Source of the DNA: Anthracocystis setariae
Taxonomy: Eukaryota; Basidiomycota; Ustilaginomycetes; Ustilaginales; Ustilaginaceae
Direction of reading: 5' to 3'
DNA length: 64,000 nucleotides
Assembly: GCA_928724745.1 (NCBI GenBank)
Contig: CAKMXJ010000003.1
Span: forward strand, 1-64,000
A program made the translations under genes and the position numbers. Shown in pieces: positions 49,047 through 60,719 of the stretch; positions within the stretch are counted from its first letter, which is position 1, and every line of letters starts with the position of its first letter. Below the pieces are notes generated by a model. That model saw only the letters and a list, made by a program, of their open reading frames with translations, was not told where the DNA came from and did not search any database.

Positions 49047-50711
49047 ATGCTGGAGTCCATCTTCCAGCCTGTCGCAGATGCGGCCGGTGCGCCCGTCGAC
49101 TACATCAAGCTGTTCACGTGTCTCCTCGCAGCCTTGCCTCTTGCGGCTGTCTTTCCCTACCTTGCTTCGCCAACGCTCAAGCACCTCTACACTGTAGTCA
49201 TATCGTTCATCTTCTTTGTGCCCATGCTTAACGTTTATTCGGGCTTCCTTCAACTCCTTGGTTCGGCTCTCCTCACGTACTACATTTGCATGTTCAAGAT
49301 CGGCGGTAACAAGATGGGCTGGCTCGTGTTCGGCTTGCAAATGGGTCATCTCACCTACAATCATGCGGTTCGCAAGTTCGGCGGTATTCCGCTCACAACC
49401 ATCGAGATCACCGCCATGCAGATGGTCGCCGTCATGAACCTCACCACTTTCGCCTGGGACTGTTACGATGGACAGATCCGAACGCTGGAGCAGTGCGACG
49501 ATTCCCAAAAAAAGTCGCGAATCACCGCCATGCCTTCTCTTCTCGAATTCCTGGGCTACGTCTTCTACTTCCCAGGTGTCCTCGTCGGTCCATCAACTCG
49601 CTTCTCCGATTACCGTGCGTGGTCGACTGGTCAACTCTTTGCCTCGCCCAAGGGCAAAGAGAAAGCCACCGCCAACCGCGCTTCCAACTATCCTCGCGGC
49701 CGAATCTTGGCTTCGCTCCGAAACCTCGTGATGGGTCTCGCATTCATGGCAGTCTACTCGGTGTTTGCTCCCGCCTACTCGTACGAAAAGCTGATCGGCC
49801 TGCACGGCGGAGTGTCGCACCTTTGCTGGTATCGCAAACTCATGTTTGTCCAGATCGCTGGCTTCATGGCTCGCACCAAGTACTATGGCATCTGGTCGCT
49901 CACCGATGCAGCGTGCATTCTTTCGGGACTTGGATACAACGGCGTGGACGCTACCACCGGAAAGACGAGGTGGAATCGATGCCGTAACGTCGATATCCCC
50001 AAGATCGAATTCGCCAACAACTGGAAAGAGCTGCTGGACGCGTGGAACATGAACACCAACGTGTGGCTGCGAAACAACGTGTACAAACGCATCGCGCGTC
50101 CTGGCAAGAAGCCAGGCTTCAAGTCGACCATGACCACGTTTTTCACCTCGGCATTCTGGCACGGTCTCGATCCGGGCTACTACCTCTCGTTCATTCTGGG
50201 CGGCTTCATGCAGTCGGCTGCCAAGATGCTGCGTCGTCACGTGCGACCGCTGTTCTTTGCACAGCCTAATGTGCCCAACCCGACGTTCTCGACGGTGCAT
50301 ACGTTTACGCCGGCGCAGCTCGCGTACTGCGCTGCCAGTGTCATGGCATCGCAGCTCACGCTCAACTATGCCGTGGCACCGTTTATGCTGCTCGAGTTCA
50401 AGGCGTCGCTCGCCGGGTGGCGCGCCGTATACTTTTACGGCCACGTGCTGGTTTTCGTCGTCATGATCGCGTTCCAGAATGGGCTCGGCAAGGCGTTGGA
50501 TACGAGGAGTGGCAAGATCACGCAGAGGAGGGAGACCAGGAGGGACAAGCGGAGTGAGAGCGAGAGACCGGCTCCGTTCGCCAGTGGCTTCACCACCGAT
50601 GCGGATAGCGATGCCGAGCGGATGGCGAGGAAGGACAAGGCGAACGAGAAGCGCAACGGTTATGCAGGTGAGGATAATGTCACCACCTTGGCACCTGAGC
50701 CCATTTCGTAG
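49047..50711 (+). CDS. ALE1: Lysophospholipid acyltransferase ALE1 (MBOAT)
   Basis: Multi-pass ER membrane O-acyltransferase that re-acylates lysophospholipids (Lands cycle). The 554-residue protein has at least eight hydrophobic segments. The MBOAT landmarks are visible: the Asn-type motif region ELLDAWNMNTNVWLRNNVYKRI, and the catalytic His372 in TFFTSAFWHGLDPGYYLSF. FLGYVFYFPGVLVGPSTRFSDYRAW is typical of the ALE1/LPCAT branch. The C-terminus after ~490 is charged and cytosolic (QRRETRRDKRSESER), ending with a tail lacking the yeast KKxx signal. First ATG of the frame is used. Single exon. Confidence 0.93.
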   Translation: MLESIFQPVADAAGAPVDYIKLFTCLLAALPLAAVFPYLASPTLKHLYTVVISFIFFVPMLNVYSGFLQLLGSALLTYYICMFKIGGNKMGWLVFGLQMGHLTYNHAVRKFGGIPLTTIEITAMQMVAVMNLTTFAWDCYDGQIRTLEQCDDSQKKSRITAMPSLLEFLGYVFYFPGVLVGPSTRFSDYRAWSTGQLFASPKGKEKATANRASNYPRGRILASLRNLVMGLAFMAVYSVFAPAYSYEKLIGLHGGVSHLCWYRKLMFVQIAGFMARTKYYGIWSLTDAACILSGLGYNGVDATTGKTRWNRCRNVDIPKIEFANNWKELLDAWNMNTNVWLRNNVYKRIARPGKKPGFKSTMTTFFTSAFWHGLDPGYYLSFILGGFMQSAAKMLRRHVRPLFFAQPNVPNPTFSTVHTFTPAQLAYCAASVMASQLTLNYAVAPFMLLEFKASLAGWRAVYFYGHVLVFVVMIAFQNGLGKALDTRSGKITQRRETRRDKRSESERPAPFASGFTTDADSDAERMARKDKANEKRNGYAGEDNVTTLAPEPIS

Positions 50712-50921
50712 ATTTCGTAACCGCACACGACCCCAAGAGGTGAAGCTGGTTGGTGCGGTTGGTTTGCGCGTGCTTTCATTTGGCAGCTGTGTAGTAAAAA
50801 TGTGATCCTCATCAAGAATGGTGATGGTTCAAATGCTGTTTTACTGGCAGGTTTGGTAGTCTGAGTGTACTGTTATACATGAGCTGCCTTTTTGATTTTT
50901 TTATTTCGAGACGAGCCGAAT

Positions 50922-52717
50922 CTAGAGCATGTATCGGAAGCTGCTTGTTGCGAGCATCTTATCCAAGTTGTTCTGCTTGTCCTTCCTACTTGTTGGCCTA
51001 CCGGATTCGAGCTCTGTGCGTACTTGTTTGATTTGGTCAACTGGGTTTTGCTGCTGTTCGAGCTGAAGTTTGAGCGAGTCCAATTTGGCGTTTTGCCTGA
51101 TCAGCACGAACCTGTGGAGTAAGACGAGGATGATGACGATGACAAACATGCAAGCCGAGATGATGTAGCTGGTAGTGTAGGTTGGAGCCCAAGCTGTGGG
51201 CCAGAGGTAGCTTGAAGCGATGTTTCCTGTTTGTGCCACTGAGTTGATCAGAGCCACCGAGATGGCGCGTTTGTAGCGTGGGGCAGGGAAGCTTGGACCG
51301 ATCCAACCTAGGATCAGTACAAAGCCGGCGAACGAGGCGGTTTGGATGAACAGGCTAATGAATCGCGCGATATGGTTCAACGTGGTGACGGCGATGATGC
51401 ATGCGACAATGCCGAACGCGGGCGGGATGATGATGTGGTAAGCTCGTTCCTGTACGCGGTCCGAATGCAGACAGAGCGACAGAGCGACGATGAATGCAAA
51501 CATCCACATGGGTGCCAACAGCAGCAACGTCTTGACCGGCGAGTAACCCAACGAGTGAAGGATGGTGGGGAAATACTGCAGGAAACCCAAACCAACCAGA
51601 TACGACAAGGCAGCCAACGCTAGGATCCAGATCTTGATATCCGTGATCGCCATGATCAACCCTTCGAGCGCACTCGAATCATCCTGCTCGACAGCGATCT
51701 GCGACAGTGGCTCCGAACCATTATCATGAGCCAGCCTACCAACCGCCATCACCTTTTCCTCCTGCGTGAGAAATTTGGCATTGTACGGCATATCGGGCAA
51801 CACAAACAATGCCACAAACGCCACCACCACCGTTACACCTCCTTCGATGATAAACAGCCACCTCCAAGCCTGCAACCCACCCTTGCCTTCCATCCCGCCA
51901 ATAATGGCAGCTGCGATCAAGCCCGAAAACGCATTGCTCAACGCCATCCCTGAGAAGAAGATCGCCAACCTCGTAGCCACCTCGGCCTTCTTGTAGTACA
52001 AGTTCATCAGGCATACCGCTCCTGGGAAGAATGCCGTCTCGCACAACCCGAGCGCCACTCGAACCAACACTAGATCGCGGAACGAGTTGGTGGCAGCAGT
52101 ACACGCGCTCACCACACCCCAAAGTGCGATAAAGCACGGCAAGTACACTGAAGGTCGACCGAGCTTGGTCATGACAATGTTCGACGGCACTTGGAAGAGC
52201 AAGTAGCACGCCCAAAACGTGGACAGCGCCGTAGCGTACTGACTGTCGGACAGTTGCAGCGTTTTTTGCAAACCGTTATCGCGCGCAGCGATGATCGACG
52301 TTCGATCCATATACTGCTCATCAGCGAAAGATCCCGCAGAGGATGGGGAAAAAAAGGGGGTTCAGTTTAACTCGTTGCAAAGAAGGGTTTCGGTTCCATG
52401 TCGATAAGGGATTTACTCACGTGAAGGATGTAGATGATGACCAGCATGGGCATCAGCTGGATGTCAATTTTGCGCACCAAGGCTTTCTCCTTGGCCTTCC
52501 ACTCTGCCGAATCCGGGTTCAGGCATGGTCCGATCGTTGTACCGTCATCCATGTCGAGCGAGGCGACCGAGAGTCCATCGGGATCACTGGCGGTAGAAGC
52601 GCGCGTATGCTTCTTGTCGTCGGCGAAGACATGGCACTCGACTTCGGTCTCCGGTGTGTTGGTTTCCATTGTCACGCTGATGATCGGAGATAACATTTCG
52701 TTGTATCTGCTACTCAT
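50922..52717 (-). CDS. MFS transporter, Dal5-type anion:cation symporter
   Basis: Two exons, 52717-52421 and 52313-50922, across a 107-bp GT-AG intron that falls in the first membrane segment, give 562 residues. The joined motif VIIYILH-YMDRTSIIAARDNGL, then SDSQYATALSTFWACYLLFQVPSNIVMTKLGRPSVYLP, is the typical start of allantoate/nicotinate/pantothenate-type (ACS family) permeases; about 12 membrane segments follow. Substrate cannot be told; carboxylates or vitamins are usual. A TATA box (TATAA on the minus strand, 52811-52815) lies ~95 bp above the ATG. A decayed second copy lies 1.2 kb upstream. Confidence 0.88.
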
Positions 52718-52810
52718 TTTGCTTTGCTTTGCTTTCAGATGAGTTCGGTTAGGGATGGGGCGAGAGTCATTGCCAGCCAGAGAGAGAGAGAGATGGAGGA
52801 GGCGAACTAC

Positions 52811-52815
52811 TTATA
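52811..52815 (-). promoter_or_regulatory. TATA box of the MFS transporter gene
   Basis: Reads GTATAAG on the minus strand, 94 bp before the ATG. Confidence 0.5.
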
Positions 52816-53934
52816 CCCAACAAGATCGCGACGTTGTTCTGGTGCGCAAGTAGGGGAGCCCTTGGACCCATACACCGACTTGTGCGCACCAGGTAGGTGT
52901 TGCAGAACATCACCTTATCGTCGCCCATTCATTGAGATCTCGCCTTCTTGGTCCTCATGCGTAGAGTGCAAAGCAAGTGGTGGTGCAAGCAGCGGTTGTG
53001 GCTATGCGCTGGGGACAATAATTTCAACCGCAAGCGGCTCAACTCCGGCGTGCGCAATTCGATAGGTTTCACAACAAATACAGTAAACTCATAATTTTGG
53101 CTGCGATTCCGCGTAAGCTCTGAAACCAAACTCGGGGGAATCATGGGTAACCCATATAGGCAGTCAGTCAGTCGGTTTCCCCCCCCTCCCCAACACACTG
53201 TACAGTACTGTACCGTAATGAGGCTTTGCTCTGACATGTGGCTTGGCACAACGACCAGCCAGCCCCTCTCGCCCTTTTCGGAACGGAAGGGCACAAGAGT
53301 TATATTGACAGGTTTGGTTTCACCCGCGCACTGCCGCCTCGCCATGTGGTGTTGCAAGACAACCGCTTGTCCTCCGAAGAATGAAGGGGAGAGGGAGTCC
53401 GCGTGCAAACTAAGACCCCCCCCCCCCCCCGCCACGTTTTCGCATTCACCGCTTTGATGAGCCACGCTCACACCAAATGCCATTCAGCTTTGGTGAGACC
53501 CGGTAGGGTCGAGGTAGCGAGGATGATTGGGTTTGACAGCTGACCGTGTGCAGGGTCACAGGACGTTACGGCGTTTGACAGAAATCAGGCTTCAGGGATG
53601 GAACGGTGACGAAAAGCCGTGTGGGATCTGTGATTTGTTCGGCGAGTACGCCGTCCAAGCAAGATGTTTCATCGAAATGGTATCGGCCAACGAGCTTGCA
53701 GCACTTACTTTATTCGTCGATAACCTTTTTGCTGTCATGCTGCCATCTCGGCCAAGGTAAGGTGATTCAAGCCAAGATTGCTAACGCTACATTCGTCTTG
53801 TCGCCATATGCTCACGCTGTGCCCACCTCACATCCGAACAATCGTTCCATATCTGGCAAAATCGATCTGTTTTCTGACATGGCAACGATTCTACTATGAT
53901 CACAGCATATGCAAGGAGACAGTCTCGAACTTGT
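52816..53934. other. Spacer between MFS gene and its pseudogene
   Basis: No gene supported. It contains a 21-bp element (53050-53070, core GCGCAATTCGATAGG) found again at 55733-55753 upstream of the pseudogene, a GTACAGTACTGTAC palindrome (53200-53213), and a C-run at 53416-53431. Confidence 0.6.
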
Positions 53935-55493
53935 TCAGAGCATGTATCTGAAACTACTCTTGGCCAAAGTACGCTGGACCTGTCTCTCCTTCTCCTCCTT
54001 TGTCACCGACTGAACGGACTCGATGTCCAGTCCCAAGTTATCTCCCTGCCCTCCTTAATACTCCAGCATGCTCTTGATCATATCCAACTCGGCATTCTCC
54101 CTCTTCAGCACCTCCCTATGGACGAATACCATGAAGATCGCCACGGCAAAGCAGGAAGCCGAAATCGTAAAACTCCTCCAATACCTCGACCCGCACTTGG
54201 TGGGGGCCCCCACAGATAGCTCGAGATGATCATGCCGATCTGACTGATCGATCGAGTGGATCAACGCCACTGCCAAGGTTTTCTTGTACTTGGGTGTCGG
54301 GATACTCGGTGCGATCCAACCGAGGATCAAAATATATCCCGAGAACGCGCAAGTCTGGATGAACAGGCTGAAGAACCTAGCAACCATGCTGACTACGAGC
54401 GGAGGGGGGGCCACGATGCGGTAGGCGCTCTCTTACGTTTGGTCCGAGTGGAACGAAATGGCGATGCAGACCAACAAGGCAAACATCCAAAAGGGTGTGG
54501 TCAGGAACAGCGTCTTGATATGCGAGTAGTGCAAACTGCCCGCCCATCAGCGTAGGCGCACGCACGACAACAGCATCACGGTAAGGATCCAACCAAACCC
54601 TTGACATCCTTGACCGACATCAAAAACCCCTGCGAAGCGCTAGCTTTGTCCTGCTCCACCTCCTCGCCCAGAGCGATTCCGCGTTGTCCAGAGCCAATCG
54701 GGTAATTGCCAATGCCTTTTTCTGTCTTGGTTCAGGAACCCCGAGTTGTGCGGCATGTCCGGCAAGATGAACACAGCAACCATCGCCCTTGCCACCGTAA
54801 TCGAACCCTCGAACCCCCTTTCCATGCTTTGGAAGATGCCGGCGGCGATCAGACGGTCGAAAGCTTGGCTCAACATTACCTCGGCCTTAACGTCATGAGA
54901 GTGCAATCGCACTGGGGGAGAACGCCAGCTTCCACAAAGCCCAAAGTGAATCGGACGACCAGAAGGCTAGGGTACGAAATTCGCGGCCGCCTGCCGTCAA
55001 TGCGCTCACAACTCCCAAACCCCAGAGTGCCCACGAAGAAGGCCAGGTACAGTGACGGTCGCCGTCATCCGAGCTTGAACATCAGGATGTCGAATGGGAT
55101 TTGGAATACGATGTAGCCTGGCCCCCCAACATGATCGACAGCGCCGACCGACCACTGGTTGTCATTCAGGCTCAAGCTGCGCTGCAGACCATTGTCGCGC
55201 GCCCCGCGCTGATCGAGTTTCCGATCCAGATACTGTCGAGTTGGTAGGCTTGGTTAGCAGCAGGTTCGATAAGTTGGTTTTGGGTGATGCCAGGATGGTG
55301 TTCCTTGGCTTTCCATTTGTCCGAGTTGCGATCCAACGCCCCGCGACCCCGTCGAGCCCGAAGTCATATACAGAGAGGCCACCGAGGGAGTGTTTTGATC
55401 ATCATCGATGATGCCTAGCTTCTTCTCCCCCTCCTCGCTAGCGATGGTGTGCGTCGAGGTCATCGTAATGATGGGGCGGATCGTTTCGGTCAT
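53935..55493 (-). pseudogene. Decayed tandem copy of the Dal5-type MFS transporter
   Basis: Pieces of the neighbouring transporter appear in order on the minus strand but in several frames: MTETIRPIITMTS (start at 55493, compare MLSPIISVTMETN), the intron acceptor with CAG then YLDR (55240-55225, compare YMDR), AVFILPDMPHNSGFLNQD (54780-54715, compare ALFVLPDMPYNAKFLTQE), RFFSLFIQTCAFSGYILILGWIAPSIPTPKYKK (54385-54285), and an ending that reads FRYML then stop as in the intact copy. Frameshifts and stops separate the blocks, including one before KSMLEY-stop at 54055. No full-length product is possible. Upstream sequence is duplicated too, so the whole locus was copied and then decayed. Confidence 0.88.
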
Positions 55494-58333
55494 CTTGCAA
55501 GGCGATAGCTGAGCAAGATCGGGATAAGACTGAAAACTGGTCGAGAGAAAGCGACTCTTGATAACCTTCCATATAGCCCCCCATGTTGCTTGACATGTTC
55601 CGTCTCCCGCCAAGTCCTGCATTCGGTGGGGGTCTCCACTATACCAAGGCTGTGCTAGTGAGGTCTGAGATTCGGACAGTTTACCCAACCCAATCTATCT
55701 ATCTCCCATTCAACCCCGCCCGGCTGAGCGTGTGCGCAATTCGATAGGTTTCCAAAAAAGAAAAAAAAAAAAGAAAAAAAAAATCGGATAAAAAATAAAT
55801 GCAATACTGTACTTTACGGCGCTGGCTGCTTGCGGCCGCCAAGCATCTCTCTGCAGCTGAGTTGGTCGGGTATCGCTCTCTGACACGCATGACAAACCTC
55901 TCGAGGACTTTGGAACGCTGCTTTCGATGGTGTTGGGTAAGAGACGGTTGGATTCAAGGACAATAGTTTACTTGGGTGGGGTGGGGGAGAATTCGGACAT
56001 GCTGAGACAAAAACGAATCCTCTCAACTTCGGTCCCTTCTGGTCTGTTTCTGCAAACAGTGGAGGCTGACATCTGCAAGTCAACTCTATCGGGGTCTAAA
56101 CAATCCAAAGTTGCCAACTAGGAACAATGATGCAGCCAGACTTGGCTTTTAGGCGGCTACAAACGCTTCAATGTGGGTGTGGTTGATTTTCTCTTGAATT
56201 GTTCTTGGTCTCACCGCATGTAGCATCGCGAGTTGGGTCGTCAAAGCTCAAGATCATATGGTCCTGTCTATTTCTCCGGTTCAAGGTTGAGGGTCGTCTG
56301 CAGCGTGGGTCTAAGTCGAACTTGTCAACATCGAATGCGGATGGATGGTCGTTTCACTGCATCATACACCACTCACTCTCAAGCCAAGCCAAGCCAAGCC
56401 GAGCCAGCCATGTGGGTGCGGTCGAGCGAGGGTCAGGGTTAGGCAAATTTTTGACCAGAATGCAGAGCTACTCATCGAGTGTTGCATCCTCATTCCATGC
56501 TTGGTTGTGCGGTGAACTCCGTTGCATCGCCGCCTTGCTTCATCGCCTCATAGTTCAGTCTAAGCTGCACTCCCTCTTCTCTGACAGGTCGATCTCGTCA
56601 AGTATGTTCCCGGATCGACCCTGCTTCGTCTGTGAACGCATTCAGAGGGTGCGTCGTCTCCATGCTCGACCGGACTGCGAAACCAGAGATCACGGTCGTT
56701 GTCCGAGTTGAGCATATCCCAGTCCTCTCAGCTTCGAAACAGCCTTGGTGGATTGCCACTACTACTTGTCGCTCGACGGTGAGAAGACGGGGGAGCTCCG
56801 GGGAGGGTCGTTTTCTTTTGCGATCAAGGAGCAAGATATGTAGACGCTTGCAAGCTGACAGCCGCGGTCGCAGGGATTCCGAGAGGAATGGTATGGAAGA
56901 CCTTGGAAAAGAAAACTGAGCATGCGAGCGAATTCATATGGAAGGAAATAGCCTACAATAATGATGCTGATTGTGAACGAGCGTGTGTAGGTGTACTGTA
57001 GGTGTGGGTGTGGGCGTACGTGCGGACGACTTGACCCACACTTCATATCAAGTTCGACGTGTATGCACTCACAGCCCCGAGAGGCGGTAAAGTACTGTAC
57101 TTTGGTCTCGACCATACCACGTGCAGTACAGTACAGTACTTTACGCTACTCTGCGCACGCTGTGTGACCAGCAATAGGTCCACCATGCACAATTCGCAGT
57201 ATGGTCAGTATCACACTATCTCGTCAACCATCCTTCGATCTACTTCCTTACTGATACAAGTTCGTGCCGATCTGATCGGCTTGAACCTCAAGCTATTCTT
57301 CATGCTGACCACGGGTAGTGAGTGCATTTGGTCATTCATACACTTGTTTCCATCGATGGTAACGCATGCAATCCTTGCGGCCCCACCAGCTTCTTACCTC
57401 AATCCTGCGCATCGGGCAAGAGGGTGGTTCCCAAAGCCCGAAAGAGAAAGCGCGAAGCGGCGCTTTTGACATCGAGCGGCAAATGGAATGTTTGTGAACT
57501 GGACAGCTTCTACAAAGTCAAATTGTAGATGGACACCGCACTCACTCGACTCAACCTTTACCTACCCACATCACTGCATCACTGGAGCTCTGGATTCATG
57601 GTTGCGTAGCCTCAGTTGGCGTTCACCACCAAACTGAGCAAGGGCGCGCCGCGCATCGCATCGCATTCGCATTCGCATTCGCAGGTTCGCCGACGTTGGC
57701 GACCCTTGCAAAACCAAATCCCTCTGCACTACAGAACGCCGTTGTGTCTGTCGGAGAATTTCTCGATCCTAGCCACAAAAGGGAATCCTCCCATAGATAG
57801 CAGCATGGATGACAGCCACCAAGGTGTGCAGGAGGAGGAGGGGTTTGTACGAAAAGACTTGGGAATCCACGCCGCAAGTGCGCATGCATGGACGAACGGC
57901 GCTGGTAACGATGCGGGGACCCGCCTGGACAATGGCTTATCTTGTGCACCGTCTCGACAGTACAGTACTGTACGCAGGATTGGGAGGAGAGAGAGTGCGA
58001 GCGATGTTCACCTTCCGAGGCGGCGGCTCCTGTTAGATGCGCGGCTGGCTGCTGCCGATCTCGAAGCGCGGCTGCAGTGGGTTGCGATATTATTATTTCA
58101 CGCGCTAACCCGCCTGCCTGGCTGTCGGCCTGTCAAAATCGGCGGCGGATCCGCAACTCGACGCAGCTCGCTGTTCCACAATAATATAATTAATAGTGTA
58201 CGCACTGGGTCTCGCTTGCACAGTTTAGTACCAGACTGTGGAGTAGTAGCACAAAGCAATGCAAGCCAAACGAGCTACACGGCCCCCCTCCCCTCCCCCC
58301 CTCCTGCGCTTACACACCCAAAGATGTAGGAGA
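55494..58333. other. 2.8-kb gene-poor stretch
   Basis: No recognisable gene. Notable are A-rich tracts at 55757-55782, related palindromes near 55803, 57089-57103 and 57126-57142, and a perfect GTACAGTACTGTAC at 57960-57973. GCATCGCATTC-type short repeats lie at 57650-57685. Frames at 56199-56711 and 57616-58329 look like chance openings. Confidence 0.5.
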
Positions 58334-58339
58334 TATATA
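58334..58339 (+). promoter_or_regulatory. TATA box of the His-box hydroxylase gene
   Basis: TATATA (in AGATATATAG) lies 76 bp before the ATG at 58410. Confidence 0.6.
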
Positions 58340-58409
58340 GATGCATCCATTCAGCGGGTGTCTCTCCATGGTCGCCATCTTTGACAGTTAGTGTTTATCC
58401 TTGGCTAAG

Positions 58410-59579
58410 ATGTCGACCACGACTACCACTACCACCACCACCACCACCACGACGATGGGGGCTGGGGATCTTGCTGATGTGGACCTGACCTCGCAAACCA
58501 GCCGCACGGATGCATCGATTCGAAAACCAAACAAAGGGAGAATGACGGCGACATGGCATCACAAACCTTGGCATCAATGGGATTTCGCCGAACGCATGCT
58601 CGTCGGTCTGGGAATTGCACCTCAAGACTCGACCAAACCGCAAGCGTCGCCGCCGGTGTTCGCCATGGACGCACCCGTTCCGGTGTATCCGGTTTGGAAG
58701 ATGCACAGGTTCACAGCGCCATGGGCGCTCACGCCGATCGTTGTGCATTATGCGTTCACGGAGCTGACCGGAATCAAGGTGCCGATGCCTGTGGCGACGG
58801 TGGTGTACTTGGCGTATTTTATCGCGTTTGGATCGTATGTGTTTCGGTGGTGTAATAGGATGGCTGCCAAGTTCGGGACGTTTGATGGCATGGCGGAACG
58901 CGATGGTGTGCCGGATGTGGATACTTGGCGTGTAGTGATTGGATTGTTGATGGTAGTCGTGTCGCGTGCGCTCATCGCCGTGCCATACCTGTACAACCCC
59001 GACGAACCGCTCCTGGACCTAAAGACGGTGTTGACAATGCCGTTCAACATGTCGATCTTTGCAATCACGGTGGATTTCTACTTCTACTGGTACCATCGGC
59101 TGATGCACCAAGTTCCGTTCCTTTGGAAGTACCACAAGAAACATCATTGGACCAAACACCCCATCGCAGCACTCGGCGCTTTCGCAGACCACGAACAGGA
59201 GTTCTTTGACATGGTCGGCATCCCAATCCTCGCGTGGCTCACGTGGAGGATCAACTTTGCTACGTGGTGGGTGAGCACGTGCTACATTCTGTTCATCGAG
59301 GCAGCGGGTCATTCCGGGTTGAGAGGGTATTTCCAGAATCCGACCACGTGGTATCTGCGTTATGTCAAGGCGGATCTGTGTCTCGAGGATCACGATATTC
59401 ACCATAGAAAGGGATGGAAGAAGTCAGGCAACTATGGCAAGCAGACGAGGTTGTGGGATACCATTTTTGGCACCAAAAAGGACAGGATCGAAGGAATCGA
59501 TGAAAGGATTAATTGGGATGATCCTATGGACGAGGTTGGTACGGTTGGCAGACTCGATTTGCAGAGTAAAGACGAGTAA
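58410..59579 (+). CDS. Fatty acid hydroxylase / sterol desaturase superfamily protein
   Basis: An integral-membrane di-iron enzyme of 389 residues. A Thr run opens the protein. Four or so hydrophobic segments (about 103-125, 130-150, 176-197, 210-228) precede the His boxes: HRLMH (229-233), HKKHH (242-246) and HDIHH (328-332), plus the intermediate EAAGHSG. This is the pattern of C4-sterol methyl oxidases, C5-sterol desaturases and related hydroxylases. The yeast ERG3 or ERG25 identity is not evident, so this is one of the uncharacterised fungal members; sterol or sphingolipid oxidation are the family's usual reactions. ATG 58410 is preceded by a TATA box. Single exon. Confidence 0.85.
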   Translation: MSTTTTTTTTTTTTTMGAGDLADVDLTSQTSRTDASIRKPNKGRMTATWHHKPWHQWDFAERMLVGLGIAPQDSTKPQASPPVFAMDAPVPVYPVWKMHRFTAPWALTPIVVHYAFTELTGIKVPMPVATVVYLAYFIAFGSYVFRWCNRMAAKFGTFDGMAERDGVPDVDTWRVVIGLLMVVVSRALIAVPYLYNPDEPLLDLKTVLTMPFNMSIFAITVDFYFYWYHRLMHQVPFLWKYHKKHHWTKHPIAALGAFADHEQEFFDMVGIPILAWLTWRINFATWWVSTCYILFIEAAGHSGLRGYFQNPTTWYLRYVKADLCLEDHDIHHRKGWKKSGNYGKQTRLWDTIFGTKKDRIEGIDERINWDDPMDEVGTVGRLDLQSKDE

Positions 59580-60045
59580 CGAGCCTATACGCTTGCTTAC
59601 ATATGGCAATCCAATCTTGTCTCAATCAGGGATACAACAAGAGTCGCGAGATGTAGCGACGAGCTTGTGATTCGTTCGGAAGGGTTGCTGTGCGGACTGT
59701 GTCATGGGTCTTGGATTACATTGCAAGTGTGTGAGCCTACGCCCATTACAGTAGTCACCATTGCGGCGCAAATCGGTGGGTAAGGCCGCGTGGAAAAAAA
59801 AATGCGCCGTAGCGATCCAGTGTGAGTATTGTACCCGTAAATCGCGAGAGGGAGAGGAAAAACAAAAACAGGGTCAAACAAAGTGAGACCTGGCGATGGG
59901 GCAGGAACCATCTCTCCTCCCGTTCTGGGCGACTGGAATGGGATGCCAAGACAAGCCACTCCCGCTGCCAAAGATATGAGACTCGTATGTGATTCATCGT
60001 CCAGCTGACCTCCCTCCCCTCTCTATCGGAAGGGGGGGGGAAAAG
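59580..60045. other. Spacer after hydroxylase gene
   Basis: 466 bp, presumed 3' UTR and promoter of the small frame at 60196. G-run at 60032-60040. No gene. Confidence 0.4.
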
Positions 60046-60053
60046 TATATATA
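60046..60053 (+). promoter_or_regulatory. TATA box before small secreted-peptide frame
   Basis: A strong TATATATA lies 150 bp before the ATG at 60196, with no other plus-strand gene downstream that it could serve. Confidence 0.5.
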
Positions 60054-60195
60054 CCGTCCCGTTTCCGTTTTCGATTTAGCCTCTCTCCTTTGTTCGATAC
60101 CACCACACTCACCGATTGGGAAAGGCGTTGTTCGTCCTTTCCTGCTTCACATACGAATCAACGAATCTGGGTAGCAGAGTAGGAAAGTGGAAAGG

Positions 60196-60324
60196 ATGTA
60201 TCTGAACCTGCGATTGGCATCGCCCATGCTCGTATCGGCAGCAATGCTGCTCTCGGCACCCTACGCAATCGCCTCGCGCACGATCAAGGCTTGTCGCGAC
60301 TTCACCCTTTCCACCCCTCGCTAA
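60196..60324 (+). CDS. Candidate 42-residue secreted peptide
   Basis: ATG in AAAGGATGT context (A at -3) opens a 42-codon frame: MYLNLRLASPMLVSAAMLLSA, then PYAIASRTIKACRDFTLSTPR and a TAA stop. The first ~26 residues form a convincing signal peptide with a small-residue end (AIAS). The mature part would be a basic 16-residue peptide with one Cys. A TATA box lies upstream at typical distance. After the TAA the same frame stays open for 39 more codons to TAG (60442), so an 81-residue ancestor with a premature stop is also possible. No family is recognised. It could be a small secreted peptide, a broken gene or a chance frame. Confidence 0.35.
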   Translation: MYLNLRLASPMLVSAAMLLSAPYAIASRTIKACRDFTLSTPR

Positions 60325-60719
60325 CCGCAAACTCAAACATACCCAACACTGCTGGAATCAGCAACGCTTCTCGTTTCGACCACCCGATACCCCTCCTCCC
60401 CGGCGGCGCTCATCCCGAATCCACTCGTGTATCCCGGTGGATAGTCTCCTCAATTTTTTTTTTTTTTTTTTTTTGGGTGGCAATTAAATGAAATAATCCT
60501 GCCGACACCACGTGTGCGTGCATAATTCCCAAATGCGGAATGCCTCCCCTCCCCTCCCCTCCCCTCCTCCCCCTCCTCTTCTCATCGCAAGTCTTAAGCT
60601 TCGGGAACCCAGACTTCGTCGACCCCTAATTCCACACACTACTATTCTACTATTATTGTTGATATCACACCCACACAGAAGCCACCCAATTAATGACCAC
60701 TTCCATTGTTAAATCTCCA
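60325..60719. other. Spacer with T21 run
   Basis: T21 at 60454-60474 and C-rich CCCCTCCCCT repeats near 60544-60575. Presumed 3' UTRs of convergent transcripts. Confidence 0.5.

Noticed and set aside
57616..58329. 237-codon frame upstream of the hydroxylase
   Set aside because: No domain, repeat-derived SHSHSHS start, and it runs up to the TATA box of the next gene.
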